A stretch of DNA of 64,000 nucleotides, from NCBI GenBank assembly GCA_011032825.1, contig JAADJZ010000007.1, positions 1,612,001 to 1,676,000 on the forward strand. Reading direction: 5' to 3'. The notes below the pieces were generated by a model. The model had not been told where the DNA came from. It saw only the letters and a list, made by a program, of their open reading frames with translations, and searched no databases. The stretch is from Massariosphaeria phaeospora. Its lineage: Eukaryota > Ascomycota > Dothideomycetes > Pleosporales. Shown here in pieces: positions 23,288 through 33,736 of this stretch. A program made the position numbers and the translations under genes. Numbering within the stretch: the stretch's first letter is position 1; every line of letters begins with the position of its first letter.

Positions 23288-24747
23288 TCATGCGAAGTAC
23301 TGGAAGGCCGTTCTGCGGTTTGTTAGCGTCTGACGGATGATAATGGAGTGCTTGATGTACGAACCCGATAGCTGCCATCACGCCGAGGCCAACGAGCGCC
23401 CTCCTAGTGACCGTCTCCTTCTTGAGTTGCTGCTCGGTGGTGTATTGGGTCCTCGCTTGCTTTGCCGGTCGCCCCTCGATCAGCTCCTCGCTATCCTCCT
23501 CGTCCTTGGATAGGTCCACAGCTTTGCGCTTGGACACCTGACCGGCTTTCAGAGCGCCGCTTTCGAGGGCTTTGGCTTCCTCGACCATCTTCCTCGCCTG
23601 CTCGATCAGCTTCGTCGGATCTTCGGGCTCAGGCAGCTCCGGGTGATCCAGTGGAACGTCGACCTTGACATTGGTGATTGTAGTCTCCACTTCGCCGTTC
23701 TGCTCGACTGTCTCTTGTACCTCGATGCGCACTGTGTCTTCCGGCTTAGCTTCCCCGTTCACCGACTCAGACGAGACCGACTCGGAGGCAGTAGTACCAT
23801 TTTCGAGCACGTTTTGGAGCGCGCTGGAAGCGACGAACGCCTTGGTTGACTCGAACAGCTCCCCCATTTTGGCCGCTTCGGGTTTGATGGCGCTCCTCGT
23901 AGTGCGCGACTTGCGAGGACTGGCAATTTTGCGGGCGGGGGTGGCGCCTTTGCTGGGTGAGACCGAGCGAGAAGACCTTGCGCGGGTGGGTCGAAGCGCT
24001 GACGTGGGCGGGAGCACGACTGGCGGGGGCACGTCGTTGATATCGAAATGTGGAGGCATCGTAATGTGAGAGTTGTTCTTGTCTTTGGTTCCCTTCTCAA
24101 TGCGCGTTGGATCTAGTAGTGCTTCAATCCAGGTGCGCATGCCGTACTCGTCAGAAAGGTGGAGCGCTGTGTGGTGAAACTCAAGTTAGCATGCAAATCG
24201 CGCGTGGTGGTGAAAGTCGCTGGGCGAGACCACGTACCTTCGGTTGGCGCAACCCAGACGCTCCCCGCTACCTCCTCAAGCCCCGCCGAGGGAAATGTCT
24301 TTTGGAACCTGCGCTCCGCTTCCTCCTCCGCTGGTGTTGCCCAAGGAAACGCGGCCTTGAACATGCCAGTCGCGCTAATGTATCCATCGCTGCTTCGCCT
24401 CTGTCGCCAGGTCAGCCAAACCATCTCATCACGACGCAAGGTATTCATCGCCGTACCATGAGGAAATACGACTCGGGATAAGCGGTCGTCGTCTTGAGGG
24501 TGAAGATGCCCGAGCCGCTCAAGTCCTTGGGGAGAGGCACGCGCAGATGCGCGTAATCGAAGGTGCCCAAGTTCTTCGCCTCGGACGCATTCGTCACACC
24601 AGCGATCCCAGGTTTCACCGCGAGATTCGTCTGGCCTAACCGACGCCGCTCAACCAGACTGTCAACTGCGCGCGGCGTTAGCGGATGTCCTGCGATGACG
24701 GCGAATGCGCGACGTGTACGTACAAGCCGGGGAGTTGGCGGGCTCAA
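23288..24747 (-). CDS. bqt4: Bouquet formation protein Bqt4 (KilA-N/APSES-like, tail-anchored)
   Basis: Four exons on the minus strand: 24457-24747, 24238-24400, 23365-24166 and 23288-23312, about 426 aa (S. pombe Bqt4 is of similar size). The N-terminal half is the APSES/KilA-N-like domain: VERRRLGQTNLAVKPG, NLGTFDYAHLRVPLP, YPESYFLM|RRSSDGYISATGMFKAAFPW, EEVAGSVWVAPTEALHLSDEYG. A disordered Ser/Arg/Glu region with bipartite basic clusters follows. The last intron (donor GTTCGT at 23364, acceptor CAG at 23313) gives the terminus ALVGLGVMAAIG|TAFQYFA, a 19-residue C-terminal membrane anchor directly after basic RR. Reading through, or using GTACAT instead, would give a hydrophilic tail and lose the anchor. 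Bqt4 tethers telomeres to the inner nuclear membrane through Rap1. The very 5' end (before LVERRR) may contain a further intron, so the start is uncertain. Confidence 0.85.
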
Positions 24748-26007
24748 TTAGGGGGTTGCGCCGCTCTGGCAGGACCCTCTTTGCGACCATGTTGGAAGAG
24801 GATGCGTGGTACTACAAGAATAAATGCCGTATTAGATGGAGCGCGCAGCGCAAACGGAGGTTGGCGATGATGAAGCGTGCGGTGGACGTGGCTCGGCGCG
24901 CAACGGTGGCTCTTGCTCGCTCACACTTCGGCTTCGGGCAAACAGCTGGAAAGCACAGTCAGTGACGGCTGTGACACTGTCGCAGACCAGTTGCGGTGAA
25001 TGCGCTACGCGACCTCGGGGAGGTGGTGAACGAGATGGGAGGGGGTCACGTCTGGAGTAGAGAACGGAGGAAAGGTGAGGAGTTCTCTCCCCCGGGACAT
25101 TCGGGGATCCCTGCCCACCAACTAGCTCAGGTGGCTGGACAGAGTGCAAATCGACCAGCCATCTCCCCCGGACCAGATGCAGCCTGCGCAAAGCCCCCGA
25201 TGCCCTCTTTGGCCGTTAATTTATTCTTTCCGCGGCCCTGATTGGGGCGCGACCGATGCCAGCGCAGAACAGAACCAGAAGTGTGACGGTGCTGCGGTGC
25301 CCAAACTGGCCTAGCGCACATCAGCTTCGCGCTCACATCGCGCCCCGGACACCAGCAGGACGCGACATCCACTTTTTCCTTCTCCCATTCTTCTAGCCGC
25401 CGCCCACCCATTGTCCGTCGGCGTGCTGTTTCTTGTCTCTCCCATGTTGCGTCGACTTCCCGCCTTTGGGGAACGAGGTTCAAAATCAATGGTGGCTTGG
25501 GCGGCCCTCTCGACAGTGTATATACAAGTTTCTGGTCGCAGGTCAATGGTTTGCCTACCTTCCCCAACATATATTGTATGTATCTAGGTGGTAGTATGCC
25601 AAGTAAGCATTTAAAATAGAATTGGTAGTACTCCTTGGTAGCCAGACGTATGATCATACGGAGTACCTAGGTGCGCATCGGCAATGAATCAGGATGCGGG
25701 CGGCAGGCAAACCGAAGACACGGCCGTTCACAGTCATCAAGGCGGGGTGATGCACCTGCGGGCTATAGATAGCAGTGAATACCATGATTCACAGCCGTCG
25801 AGCTCGAACAGGAACAGTTTCAGGCACGGCCTGGCCAATCGCGACGCCGCACGCTAACAATTGCGGTGAAAGGAAGTGCCCCGCCAAAACCGACGCCAAA
25901 CCCCTCCACCACGCTTCTCACGCTTCTCACCCACAACATCGACACACCTTGCTAGCAATCCTTCCTCTTTCTTTCCTGCTACAAACCTACCTGCACAACA
26001 CAGCACC
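24748..26007. other. Intergenic, 1.26 kb, divergent promoters
   Basis: Between the 5' ends of bqt4 and the RhoGDI gene. Frames such as 25127-25657 (-) show no domain and sit on a GC-rich then AT-rich stretch. The last 150 bp before ATG 26008 are C/A-rich with CTTCTCAC repeats, which looks like a 5' leader. Confidence 0.45.
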
Positions 26008-26787
26008 ATGGCCGACAAAGAAGACCTCACCCCCGAGCAGACTGCGGGCTTCAAGGTGGGCGAGAAGAAGACAATCGATCAGTACCAGGAGCTAGGTCCG
26101 TAGCACTCACCTGCTGCCCTTGCTGTCTGGTGCAGCGGCTTCCGGTCTCACAGCTAACTTGCTTCTGCAGACCAGAACGACGAGTCCCTCCGCAAGTGGA
26201 AAGAGTCGCTCGGCCTCGGAACCGGCAAGGACATCTCAGACAAGAGCGACCCCCGTAAATGCATCATCCTCTCGCTCGGTCTCGAGGTTGAGGGCCGACC
26301 CGACATCATCATCGATCTGCATAGCCCCGAGGCTGTCAATACCCTCAAGGACAGGCCGTTTACAATCAAGGAAGGTGCCCAGTTCCGCATGAAGGCTACC
26401 TTCAAGGTGCAGCACGAGATTCTCTCTGGCTTGAAATACGTCCAGGTCGTTAAGCGCGGCATGAGTCACAAGATGCAGGAAATGATGGTGAGTGGTGGCC
26501 CTACAACAGGTGTACCACCTCTAACAAGCAACCACAGGGCTCCTACGGTCCTAGCACAGAAGAGAAGCCCTTTTACGAAAAGAAATGTAAGCCGAAACCG
26601 AAACTGAAGCCGAAGACATATATGTAGTGTACAGGTATGCTAACACTGGCCTGCAGTCGAGGCCGATACTGCTCCTACGGGTATGCTTGGTCGCGGATCG
26701 TACAAGGTGGTTTCCCGATTCGTGGACGACGACAACCAGACACATCTGCAGTTTGATTGGTCCTTTGACGTAAAGAAGGACTGGTAG
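26008..26787 (+). CDS. RDI1: Rho GDP-dissociation inhibitor (RhoGDI)
   Basis: Four exons: 26008-26095, 26171-26487, 26538-26586 and 26657-26787, giving 194 aa, the normal size of fungal RhoGDI. The N-terminal regulatory arm (DLTPEQTAGFKVGEKKTIDQ, YQELDQNDESLRKWKESLGL) is followed by the immunoglobulin-like prenyl-binding domain: GRPDIIIDL, FTIKEGAQFRMKATFKVQHE, GLKYVQVVKRG, the MLGRGSYKVVSRFVDDD loop, and the invariant ending FDWSFDVKKDW. The protein extracts prenylated Rho GTPases (Cdc42, Rho1, Rac1) from membranes and keeps them GDP-bound in the cytosol. All exon joins keep frame and every expected block is present. Confidence 0.97.
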
Positions 26788-27174
26788 ATGGCTTGGTTTG
26801 GTTGCGTCGGACGAGGAGTTCTGAGTTTAGCAGGGGCATCTCAGCAGTGACGACGAGCTGATATCTGAGCGAAAGCATCGAAGTGCTATGACCATAACTC
26901 ATGACCATAAAATCATCGGATCTGGCTATGGTTGATGGAGTCGAACACATAAGCTTTTACCAAGTGGGGGATTGATAAACGATCCCTCATGTAAATGACT
27001 AAGAGTCACTCTATTCTCTCAGCTCTAATTGCCAGTTTGATGCTTGACGGGCCTTCCCGCCGTGAATGGATTCATTCGGACTGCCCCGGTGGCACAATAG
27101 ACGGGCTCAAAACACCTTTGTATATGTTTCGACGTTGGCGGCTCTGCCCACACGGCCTGATCTTGGGTGCAGCT
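26788..27174. other. Convergent 3' intergenic region
   Basis: About 390 bp between two converging genes; nothing recognised. Confidence 0.4.
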
Positions 27175-27912
27175 TTATCCGGTGATGTCTAGCCCGAGGG
27201 ATGCATTGAGTTTGTGGAAGTGGAACCACCTTGCTGCGATCCTCTTGGCCTTGACAGTTCGCCCAACCCAGGCTCGATCATTGCTACCAGATCCAAACCT
27301 TCTGGCTGACACGTTCAAGATAGCCACGTCTTGCTCCCAGGGATCGTCGTGACTGTCTGCTCTCTGGCTCCCCTCCGTGTCGCCCATTATAGCATCTGTG
27401 TCGTTTCCCCCATCTAAACCATCATTTAGCGATGCTCCGATACATTCGGCCATCTCAAGAACCGCGTTAGTTCTGAGCGCGGTTTCCACGGCCGCTGCGA
27501 AAGTCCTGGACAAGCCTTGGGCTGAGAACGATGGTGTGAGCGCATGCAGACTGAGAGGATTGACTAGGACTATTCTTTCTTGCGCATCCTTCTCGTTAGT
27601 GACCCCCCGCTTGGCCGTAGCTCCGCCATAAGCTGTCAGATAGGCTAGCAGTGCCTGAACAGATGCACAGAAGGCAACCGTGACGTGTCCGGCCGTGAAC
27701 AGATTATGTAGCGTAGGCGCGATTGCTTGCTGCAGTTCATCTCCGGTTTGCCCGTGTTGGTGCTGGAGAGCGCGGTGAAAGTCATGCAAGAACGAGGCCT
27801 GGCTCGAGCAGACGATGAGTCTCGTGGCAGCTGTGTCGGCCTGGGTGGAGAGGACGTAGGTGAGCAGCGCGGGAAGCGTGAGCGGCAAAAGAACCGTAGG
27901 CGGGCCGGCCAT
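27175..27912 (-). CDS. Conserved protein of unknown function (possible RecA-fold relative)
   Basis: Single-exon frame of 245 aa. The N-terminal half alternates hydrophobic strands and helices (LLPLTLPALLTYVLSTQ, TRLIVCSSQASFLHDFHRAL, HVTVAFCASVQALLAYL, RIVLVNPLSLHALTP, GLSRTFAAAVETAL), which is the look of an alpha/beta nucleotide-binding fold but without a Walker A motif. The C-terminal part has a compact motif, DPWEQDVAILNVSARRFG, then AWVGRTVKAKRIAARWFHF. A final beta-rich RWF-type segment of this sort resembles that of Rad51-paralogue or Shu-like proteins, but this is a weak impression and not an assignment. Codon usage and the long clean frame support a real gene. The start is 321 bp from the divergent AP-3 beta gene. 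Confidence 0.7.
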   Translation of the reverse strand: MAGPPTVLLPLTLPALLTYVLSTQADTAATRLIVCSSQASFLHDFHRALQHQHGQTGDELQQAIAPTLHNLFTAGHVTVAFCASVQALLAYLTAYGGATAKRGVTNEKDAQERIVLVNPLSLHALTPSFSAQGLSRTFAAAVETALRTNAVLEMAECIGASLNDGLDGGNDTDAIMGDTEGSQRADSHDDPWEQDVAILNVSARRFGSGSNDRAWVGRTVKAKRIAARWFHFHKLNASLGLDITG

Positions 27913-28233
27913 AGTGGCTACCTAGACTCCATCAGGCCGCAAGCAGGCGTGTGTCGGCGTCCGGTCGAGGCGAGCGCTACGTGAAGACAATGGGTGGAGG
28001 CGGTAGTTGGGTTGGGTAGGAAATCGTTGGTCGCCGCGGAACAACCTCCCACCTTCCCCGACCTCTTGCTCCTCCGCCCCACTTCAGCAGCGCGTCTGCA
28101 GACGCACAACCAGCACCCAAGCATGCAGCCGCAGCACAATCAACACCTCACCACTCCCTTCCTTGCCACCCTTTGCATAATCGAGCCCCTTCTGGAGGAC
28201 CCAGCGCCCCGCGAGAAAGGCCGCTGACGAGCC
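27913..28233. other. Divergent promoter, 321 bp
   Basis: Short region between the 27912 start (-) and the AP-3 beta ATG at 28234 (+). It is GC-rich and has no TATA box that I can see. Confidence 0.4.
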
Positions 28234-30954
28234 ATGGAGTCGATATCGCGCATCTCCAGTCTCCTCGAAACGGGTGCGTATTCCCCCACCACGCCTGCAC
28301 AACTAGCACAGCTGGCAGTTCACGCTGTCGGTTTCTCGTCTGTCTTTCATTTTCTCGTCTGTCCTATGGCCTGCCTGCCATGCATCCTTCGACATTTGCT
28401 CACTGGTCTCTCTCTACAGCCCGCGACCTGACCCTCGAAGCCGCCCGCGACGCCAGCAATGCTCGCAAGACGTCGACGCAGATGCTGCCCTCGGGCCAGC
28501 TCAAGAAACTCCTGGACAGCAGATCGGAGCGGGACGTGCTGGAGGGGCTGAAAAGAGTCGTGACGGTATGCGCAACCACGTCGACATTCCATCGTCCGTG
28601 TGGGATCGAAGGGATACACGACGCCGCCTTGAGCCTGTGATTATTGACATATTCCATAGATGTCCTACAGGCAACCTCCGTCCCAAACCCTCCCGTTCTT
28701 CACCCACGTCATAAAGAACATTGCTTCGCCTTCGTTGCCGGTCAAAAAGCTCGTGTACATATATCTCCTCCAGCACGCCGAGCATGAACCCGACACCGCG
28801 CTTCTATCCATCAATACTATACAAAAGTCCCTTACGGATACCAATCCGCAATTACGAGCACTCGCCTTACGGGTTATGTCTGGAATTCGGGTGCCCGTCA
28901 TAAGCCAGATTGTGAGCCTAGGCATCAAGCGGGGTGTTGGAGATATGTCACCGTATGTGAGACGAGCGGCAGCATTGGCTATTCCAAAGTGTTACGCCTT
29001 GGATCCAAATACCGAACCACAATTACTGGAATATCTTTCGACTTTACTAGGAGACAAACAGTTCTTCGTCGCCGGTGCCGCGGTAGCAGCTTTCTTGGAG
29101 ATGTGCCCGGACCGCTTAGACCTGATACATGAACACTACCGCTCGCTAGTACCGAAACTAATCGACATGGATGAATGGGGGCAGTTGGCGACGTTGCGGC
29201 TTATGATGGTTTATGCACGAAAATGCTTCCCCAGACGGATTAAGAAGATTAGGAAAATCAATTCCAACCCTAAATCCACATCTACTACGAAGACTACAAA
29301 GGGCTTCTATGATTCGGAAAGCGATTCAGAGGAGTCAGATCATCAAGACATGGAAGACATTGTTATACTGGATCCAGACCTCGAGTTACTTCTCAAGACA
29401 TGTCAACCATTACTTCAATCACGGAACTCGGCCGTTGTGATAGCGGTCGCAAGAACCTATCTTTACTTAGGCACGCCTGACTATTTGTATACGGCTATCG
29501 GACCTCTCGTCTCCCTTCTTCGATCTGCCTCGGACATACAGCATATAGCACTCTACAACATAGTGCAGGTCTGTTTATCACATCCGGAGCCTTTTGTGAA
29601 TTATTACTCACACTTTCTCGTCCGCTCAACCGATGCACCACATGTTTGGCGCCTAAAACTAGAACTTCTGACACTAATATTCCCTTATGGTCCGCCCCGG
29701 TTACAGAGTTTGATACTGGCAGAACTAAGCCATTTCTCGCATTCCGGTAGTCTGGATCCTGGTTTAGTTAAGGAGGCTGTGAGAGCCATTGGGCGGTGCT
29801 CACAGAGCAGCGCTACGAGTGCAAAGACATCGGCGAGATGTCTGAGGTTGCTACTAGCACACATCGGTTCCGCTGATGCACATTTGGTGGCGGAGTCTCT
29901 AGAGGTGATCCGACACCTGATCCAACGCGATCCTGAAAATCACCGTATAACGGTAGTTCGGTTGGCGAAACATCTAGACGCAGCAACGAGTGCGCAGGCT
30001 CGTGCAAGTATAATATGGCTAGTGGGCGAGTTTGCAGGACTCGACTCGGAGAACAACATCGCCACCGACGTACTCCGCATTCTTGCCAAAGGTTTTGCAG
30101 ATGAGGCAGAACCTGCAAAACTGCAGATCGTGCTTCTTGCAGCTAAAGTGTACGTACACCATATCAATGCCAACCCGCCTCCCGAACCACAGAAGCCTGT
30201 AGAAGGGGAGCCTTCACCTTCCCTACTAGGTGATTTTCAGGAAGACGGTGGCTTCCGTGATCCGCATCTCGAGTCCGATCACGTCCAGAATACACCAGAG
30301 AAGCAACTAGAGAAACCCCACCCAGTCGAGGCGCTGTACAACTATATTCTTTTTTTGACTAGATACGATACCTCCTACGACCTCCGCGACCGCGCAAGAA
30401 TGTACAGAGCTTTACTCGCTACCCCAACATCCACACAACTTGCATCTCTTCTTCTGTTAGCTCCTAAGCCCGTTCCACAAACGCCGAGTCCGAGCGAGAC
30501 ACGCAAAGGATACGTTCTCGGCAGCGCAAGCCTAGTGATCGGCGATGAAGGTGGCATAGGTGGCTTGCGAGGCTACGATGATCTTCCGCCATGGGTCAAG
30601 GAAGGCCACGAGCCAGACCCGCGGTTACGTGAAGAAACTGGGACCACCAGTGTATATGAGGCTGGTGGTAGGACGCTATCGGCGGCTGAGCAGTTGGACG
30701 CCGCGACCGGCAGTCGTGGTCGAGTTGGAATCTCTACTTCTCCGACCAAGAACCTGAATGGTATTGATGGTGTGAGTACAGTGACGAGTAGTAGTGCAAA
30801 GGAGAGGACGCTGGATGATTGGTTGGAAGAGGAGGAAGATGAAAGTGAAGAGGAGACAGATGAAGATGAAGAAGAGGAGAGCGAGTACGAGAGCTCCGAA
30901 GACGAAGAGACTGAGAGTGAAGACGAAGGCGAAGAGGATAGACTCGTCAAGTGA
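28234..30954 (+). CDS. APL6: AP-3 adaptor complex subunit beta
   Basis: Three exons: 28234-28273, 28420-28565 and 28660-30954, giving 826 aa. The first two exons supply the start MESISRISSLLETARDLTLE and KKLLDSRSERDVLEGLKRVVT, the N-terminal helices of beta adaptins. The main exon continues with the HEAT-repeat trunk: SLPVKKLVYIYLLQHAEHEP, DTNPQLRALALRVMSGIRVP, DMSPYVRRAAALAIPKCYAL, then an acidic loop (DSESDSEESDHQDMED) as in beta3 subunits. The C-terminus is an extremely acidic Ser/Glu/Asp hinge (LDDWLEEEEDESEEETDEDE and on) ending GEEDRLVK, with no appendage ear, as usual for fungal Apl6. AP-3 sorts cargo from the Golgi or endosome directly to the vacuole. Confidence 0.95.
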
Positions 30955-31585
30955 TCTAGGTATTCGCCAGGGTCCAGCATCATGACCAGCTCTCCGAAAG
31001 TCTTGGCTCGAAGTAATATCCGCAGAGGTTCTTTCGTGCCACCGTCTTACGTATATTCTTGTCGAGGGCAGGGTAGACGTGTTTTGGGCCTCAAGTACAT
31101 ATAGTAATGCTTCTCTGGAAACACGCGCTAAGCTGGAATAATACTGTAGGTAGGCACCGGCACGTAGTTCCAATCTAGCTCTGTCATAGCGGCGACGAGA
31201 GGCTATAGACAGATATATCCGAGACATAGGCCTAGCTAAGTCCTCTCAACGTATAAGAGATTCTGGCACAACTTATAGAGGCCTAACGCCGCCTTTACAC
31301 AGCCCTATTGTATCTAGCAGCGTAGCTAATGTCTTAACAAGCTAGTAAGGGTCGGAGAAAGAGAGGGCATCATAAGCGGGGTCTAGGCACGGCACGCTAG
31401 TTCTAGGCTAGCTTACTCCAGCCAAGCTTACGGTACCCCTCTTAACTGCAACCCTCACCTATAAATCGTCACCCAACCGATTCTACCTCCTTATCGCTAG
31501 TCGCTAGACCTGTCACACCTCAGTCGACTTCCAATTAACTTCATTGCCCGACTATTCATCTCGGCTGCGGTTCTGCTCTCTCACT
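30955..31585. other. Intergenic with a decayed repeat copy
   Basis: About 630 bp between AP-3 beta and the PLC gene. It contains one copy of a dispersed repeat (31228-31335, listed separately) rich in CTAG and TAGC. The last 100 bp form the PLC leader. No gene is supported. Confidence 0.45.
31228..31335. repeat. Dispersed repeat, copy C (decayed)
   Basis: Related by eye to copies at 48812-48905 and 54729-54836. Shared blocks are CTCTCAACGTATAAGAGATTCT, the spacer, CTTTACACAGCCCTATTGTATCTAGCA. It shows mostly transition differences, consistent with old RIP-type decay. Confidence 0.45.
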
Positions 31586-33310
31586 ATGGCCGATCTGATC
31601 TCAGGGATCGCCAAGCTAAGCCCGTTCTCCAAGAAGACGAAGAAGGATGTCGATGATGAAGACAAAGGAGATGTTATAGATTCGCAAACCGTCGCGGGAG
31701 GTGGACATGGATCGCGGCAATCAGCCATCACCAAAAACCAGCTCAGCGTCAGCAACGCGCTCAAGTCTTTTCTGCTCAAAGAAGGCATATTGACAGAGAC
31801 AGAGGCAGGTGTGGGCTCCGAACAACCTACTGCCACTCTCCGAGAATGGCTGGACAAACCGCATATCATAGTTCCTCCAGAGGTTTTGGACAGAAACCAT
31901 CCGCTACCAGATTATTTCATCAGTTCCAGTCATAATACCTACTTGATGGCCCACCAACTCTTCGGCGACTCACACGCTACTGCATATGAAATTGCACTAT
32001 ACACAGGGTCTAGGTGCGTCGAGATTGACGCCTGGGATAACAGCGACAACAAGGAGGAGCCAAAAGTTACACATGGATACACGCTCGTCTCGAATATTCC
32101 ATTCCGTGAAGTCTGCAAGACTATCTGCGATGTCATCGACAAGGAAGCTGCCGATGGGGTCAACGCTGCGCCGATAATCATCTCACTGGAGAATCATTGC
32201 GGCGCCGAAGGTCAACTCCGTCTCGCTCAGATCATGAAAGAAGTCCTGGGACACCGGCTACTGAGTAAGGAAATCCGTGAGAAAGGTAAGCGTGAGCAGG
32301 AAGGCATCAGTGAGCATGTCACGCTTGCAGAACTAGGAAACAAGGTTGTCGTTATCGTTGAGTACCATCTTCCGAACGAGGAGGAAAGCAGTGATAGCTC
32401 AAGCTCTTCCGAAAATGAAGATGAGAAACAAGCACGTCAGCAGTACCTCGAACAGAAGAAAACTGCCAACATCGGTGTTATCATCCCAGAGCTGGCAGAG
32501 TTGGGAGTTTACGCGCAGTCTGTCAAGCCTGTAAACAACTCCTGGTTCGAAGCGGATCTGGAAAATGCTCCTCACCACCAACTCATCAACGTATCCGAAA
32601 CGGGACTGATTGCACATATCCCTACGAATAGCGCCAAGATCGCCCGCCACAACTCGCATCATCTGATGCGGGTATTCCCCAAGGGAACACGCATTTCGTC
32701 TAGGAACCTCAAGCCAGTCCCCTTCTGGGGCATAGGTGCTCAGATCTGCGCGCTAAACTGGCAGACCTTTGGGGCTAGTTCGCAGCTCAATGAAGCCCTT
32801 TTCAGCGGATCAGGCGGTTACGTTCTGAAGCCCGCTCCGTTGCGTGCTGGCGGGGACGGCAACCTCAACTCCGGCAGAAAAAAGAGACTGCGCCTCCATG
32901 TCGCCGGTGCAACAGACATCCCCCTGCCAGCGGACCGCGACGACGAGGGCAAGCCCTATCTCACGAGCAGTCTAGTCCACCCCAACGACCTCAACAACCT
33001 GCCCGCAAAGCGCAAAACCGCACCCTACAAACCGCACAAGCTCACCAGTTTCCTGCGCCAGGACACGTCACCCGCGACCGACCCCTTCTGGAACGAGGTC
33101 CTAGAGTGGGACTACGACGACAACGAGCTCGTCTTTCTGCGTCTGCTCATCAAGAGCGACGACAGTTTTGCAAGGAACCCGATCTTCGCGGTTGCGGCGG
33201 TGCGCCTGCTGTACGTGGCACCTGGCTGGAATTTCATTCGCATGCTGGACTTGAAGGGCCATGAGACCAAGTGTACGGTGTTGGTCAAGTTTGAGTTTGA
33301 AGATTTGTAG
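31586..33310 (+). CDS. PLC1: Phosphoinositide-specific phospholipase C (PLC)
   Basis: Single exon, 574 aa from ATG 31586; the frame is open to 31544 but only from TTG. A short N-terminal region (MADLISGIAKLSPFSKKTKK, then Asp/Glu-rich) is followed by the catalytic X domain with PLPDYFISSSHNTYLMAHQL (first catalytic His116), RCVEIDAWDN (Ca-binding Glu and Asp) and THGYTLVSNIPF (second His163), then VIISLENHC-type strand IIISLENHCGAEGQ. An acidic Ser linker (EESSDSSSSSENED) separates X from the Y domain (LINVSETGLI, HHLMRVFPKGTRISSRNLKP, GAQICALNWQTFG). A C2 domain ends the protein (KKRLRLHVAGAT..). There is no clear N-terminal PH or EF-hand region, so this is the shorter fungal type. It cleaves PI(4,5)P2 to IP3 and DAG. 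Confidence 0.95.
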   Translation: MADLISGIAKLSPFSKKTKKDVDDEDKGDVIDSQTVAGGGHGSRQSAITKNQLSVSNALKSFLLKEGILTETEAGVGSEQPTATLREWLDKPHIIVPPEVLDRNHPLPDYFISSSHNTYLMAHQLFGDSHATAYEIALYTGSRCVEIDAWDNSDNKEEPKVTHGYTLVSNIPFREVCKTICDVIDKEAADGVNAAPIIISLENHCGAEGQLRLAQIMKEVLGHRLLSKEIREKGKREQEGISEHVTLAELGNKVVVIVEYHLPNEEESSDSSSSSENEDEKQARQQYLEQKKTANIGVIIPELAELGVYAQSVKPVNNSWFEADLENAPHHQLINVSETGLIAHIPTNSAKIARHNSHHLMRVFPKGTRISSRNLKPVPFWGIGAQICALNWQTFGASSQLNEALFSGSGGYVLKPAPLRAGGDGNLNSGRKKRLRLHVAGATDIPLPADRDDEGKPYLTSSLVHPNDLNNLPAKRKTAPYKPHKLTSFLRQDTSPATDPFWNEVLEWDYDDNELVFLRLLIKSDDSFARNPIFAVAAVRLLYVAPGWNFIRMLDLKGHETKCTVLVKFEFEDL

Positions 33311-33736
33311 GGCAGATTTTCATGGCGAAGGGGGTTGGGGTATCATGGGCAGGCGTACCGCTCGGTTGAGTGGGTTGTTGGGCGCGGTTGACGGCTTGTA
33401 GTACTTGCAGCTGGTTTAGAAATCTACTATTTCCAATACAGGGGGGTGGAGGTGGACTAGCTGGGTGTTCTGTCCTGTAAACAAGAATCCCATATGCCTG
33501 CTAGGCAACTGCCACTAGATCTTGGAGTCTTGCCTTTGACTATGTGTAGCGTGTCGGTCACTTTTGCAGGACAAGTCACGAATTTATTATCTACTTTGCT
33601 TAGTAAATCCTACAAACATTCACTTTAAAACTGTCTATATAAAAAGTGCTAACACCTCTTATAGCATTCTATTTCTAACTCTAATTTAGTGCGCTGTTTT
33701 GCACTCCTTCCGTAGTGCGCGAGGCACCGTAGTAAC
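33311..33736. other. Convergent, A/T-rich intergenic region
   Basis: About 430 bp between the PLC and FAD-oxidase 3' ends. 33580-33700 is A/T-rich with CTATATAAAAAG; no gene is seen. Confidence 0.4.

Noticed and set aside
24685..25657. Several frames between bqt4 and the RhoGDI gene
   Set aside because: Mutually overlapping on both strands, no domain, Arg/Ser-rich; treated as promoter DNA.
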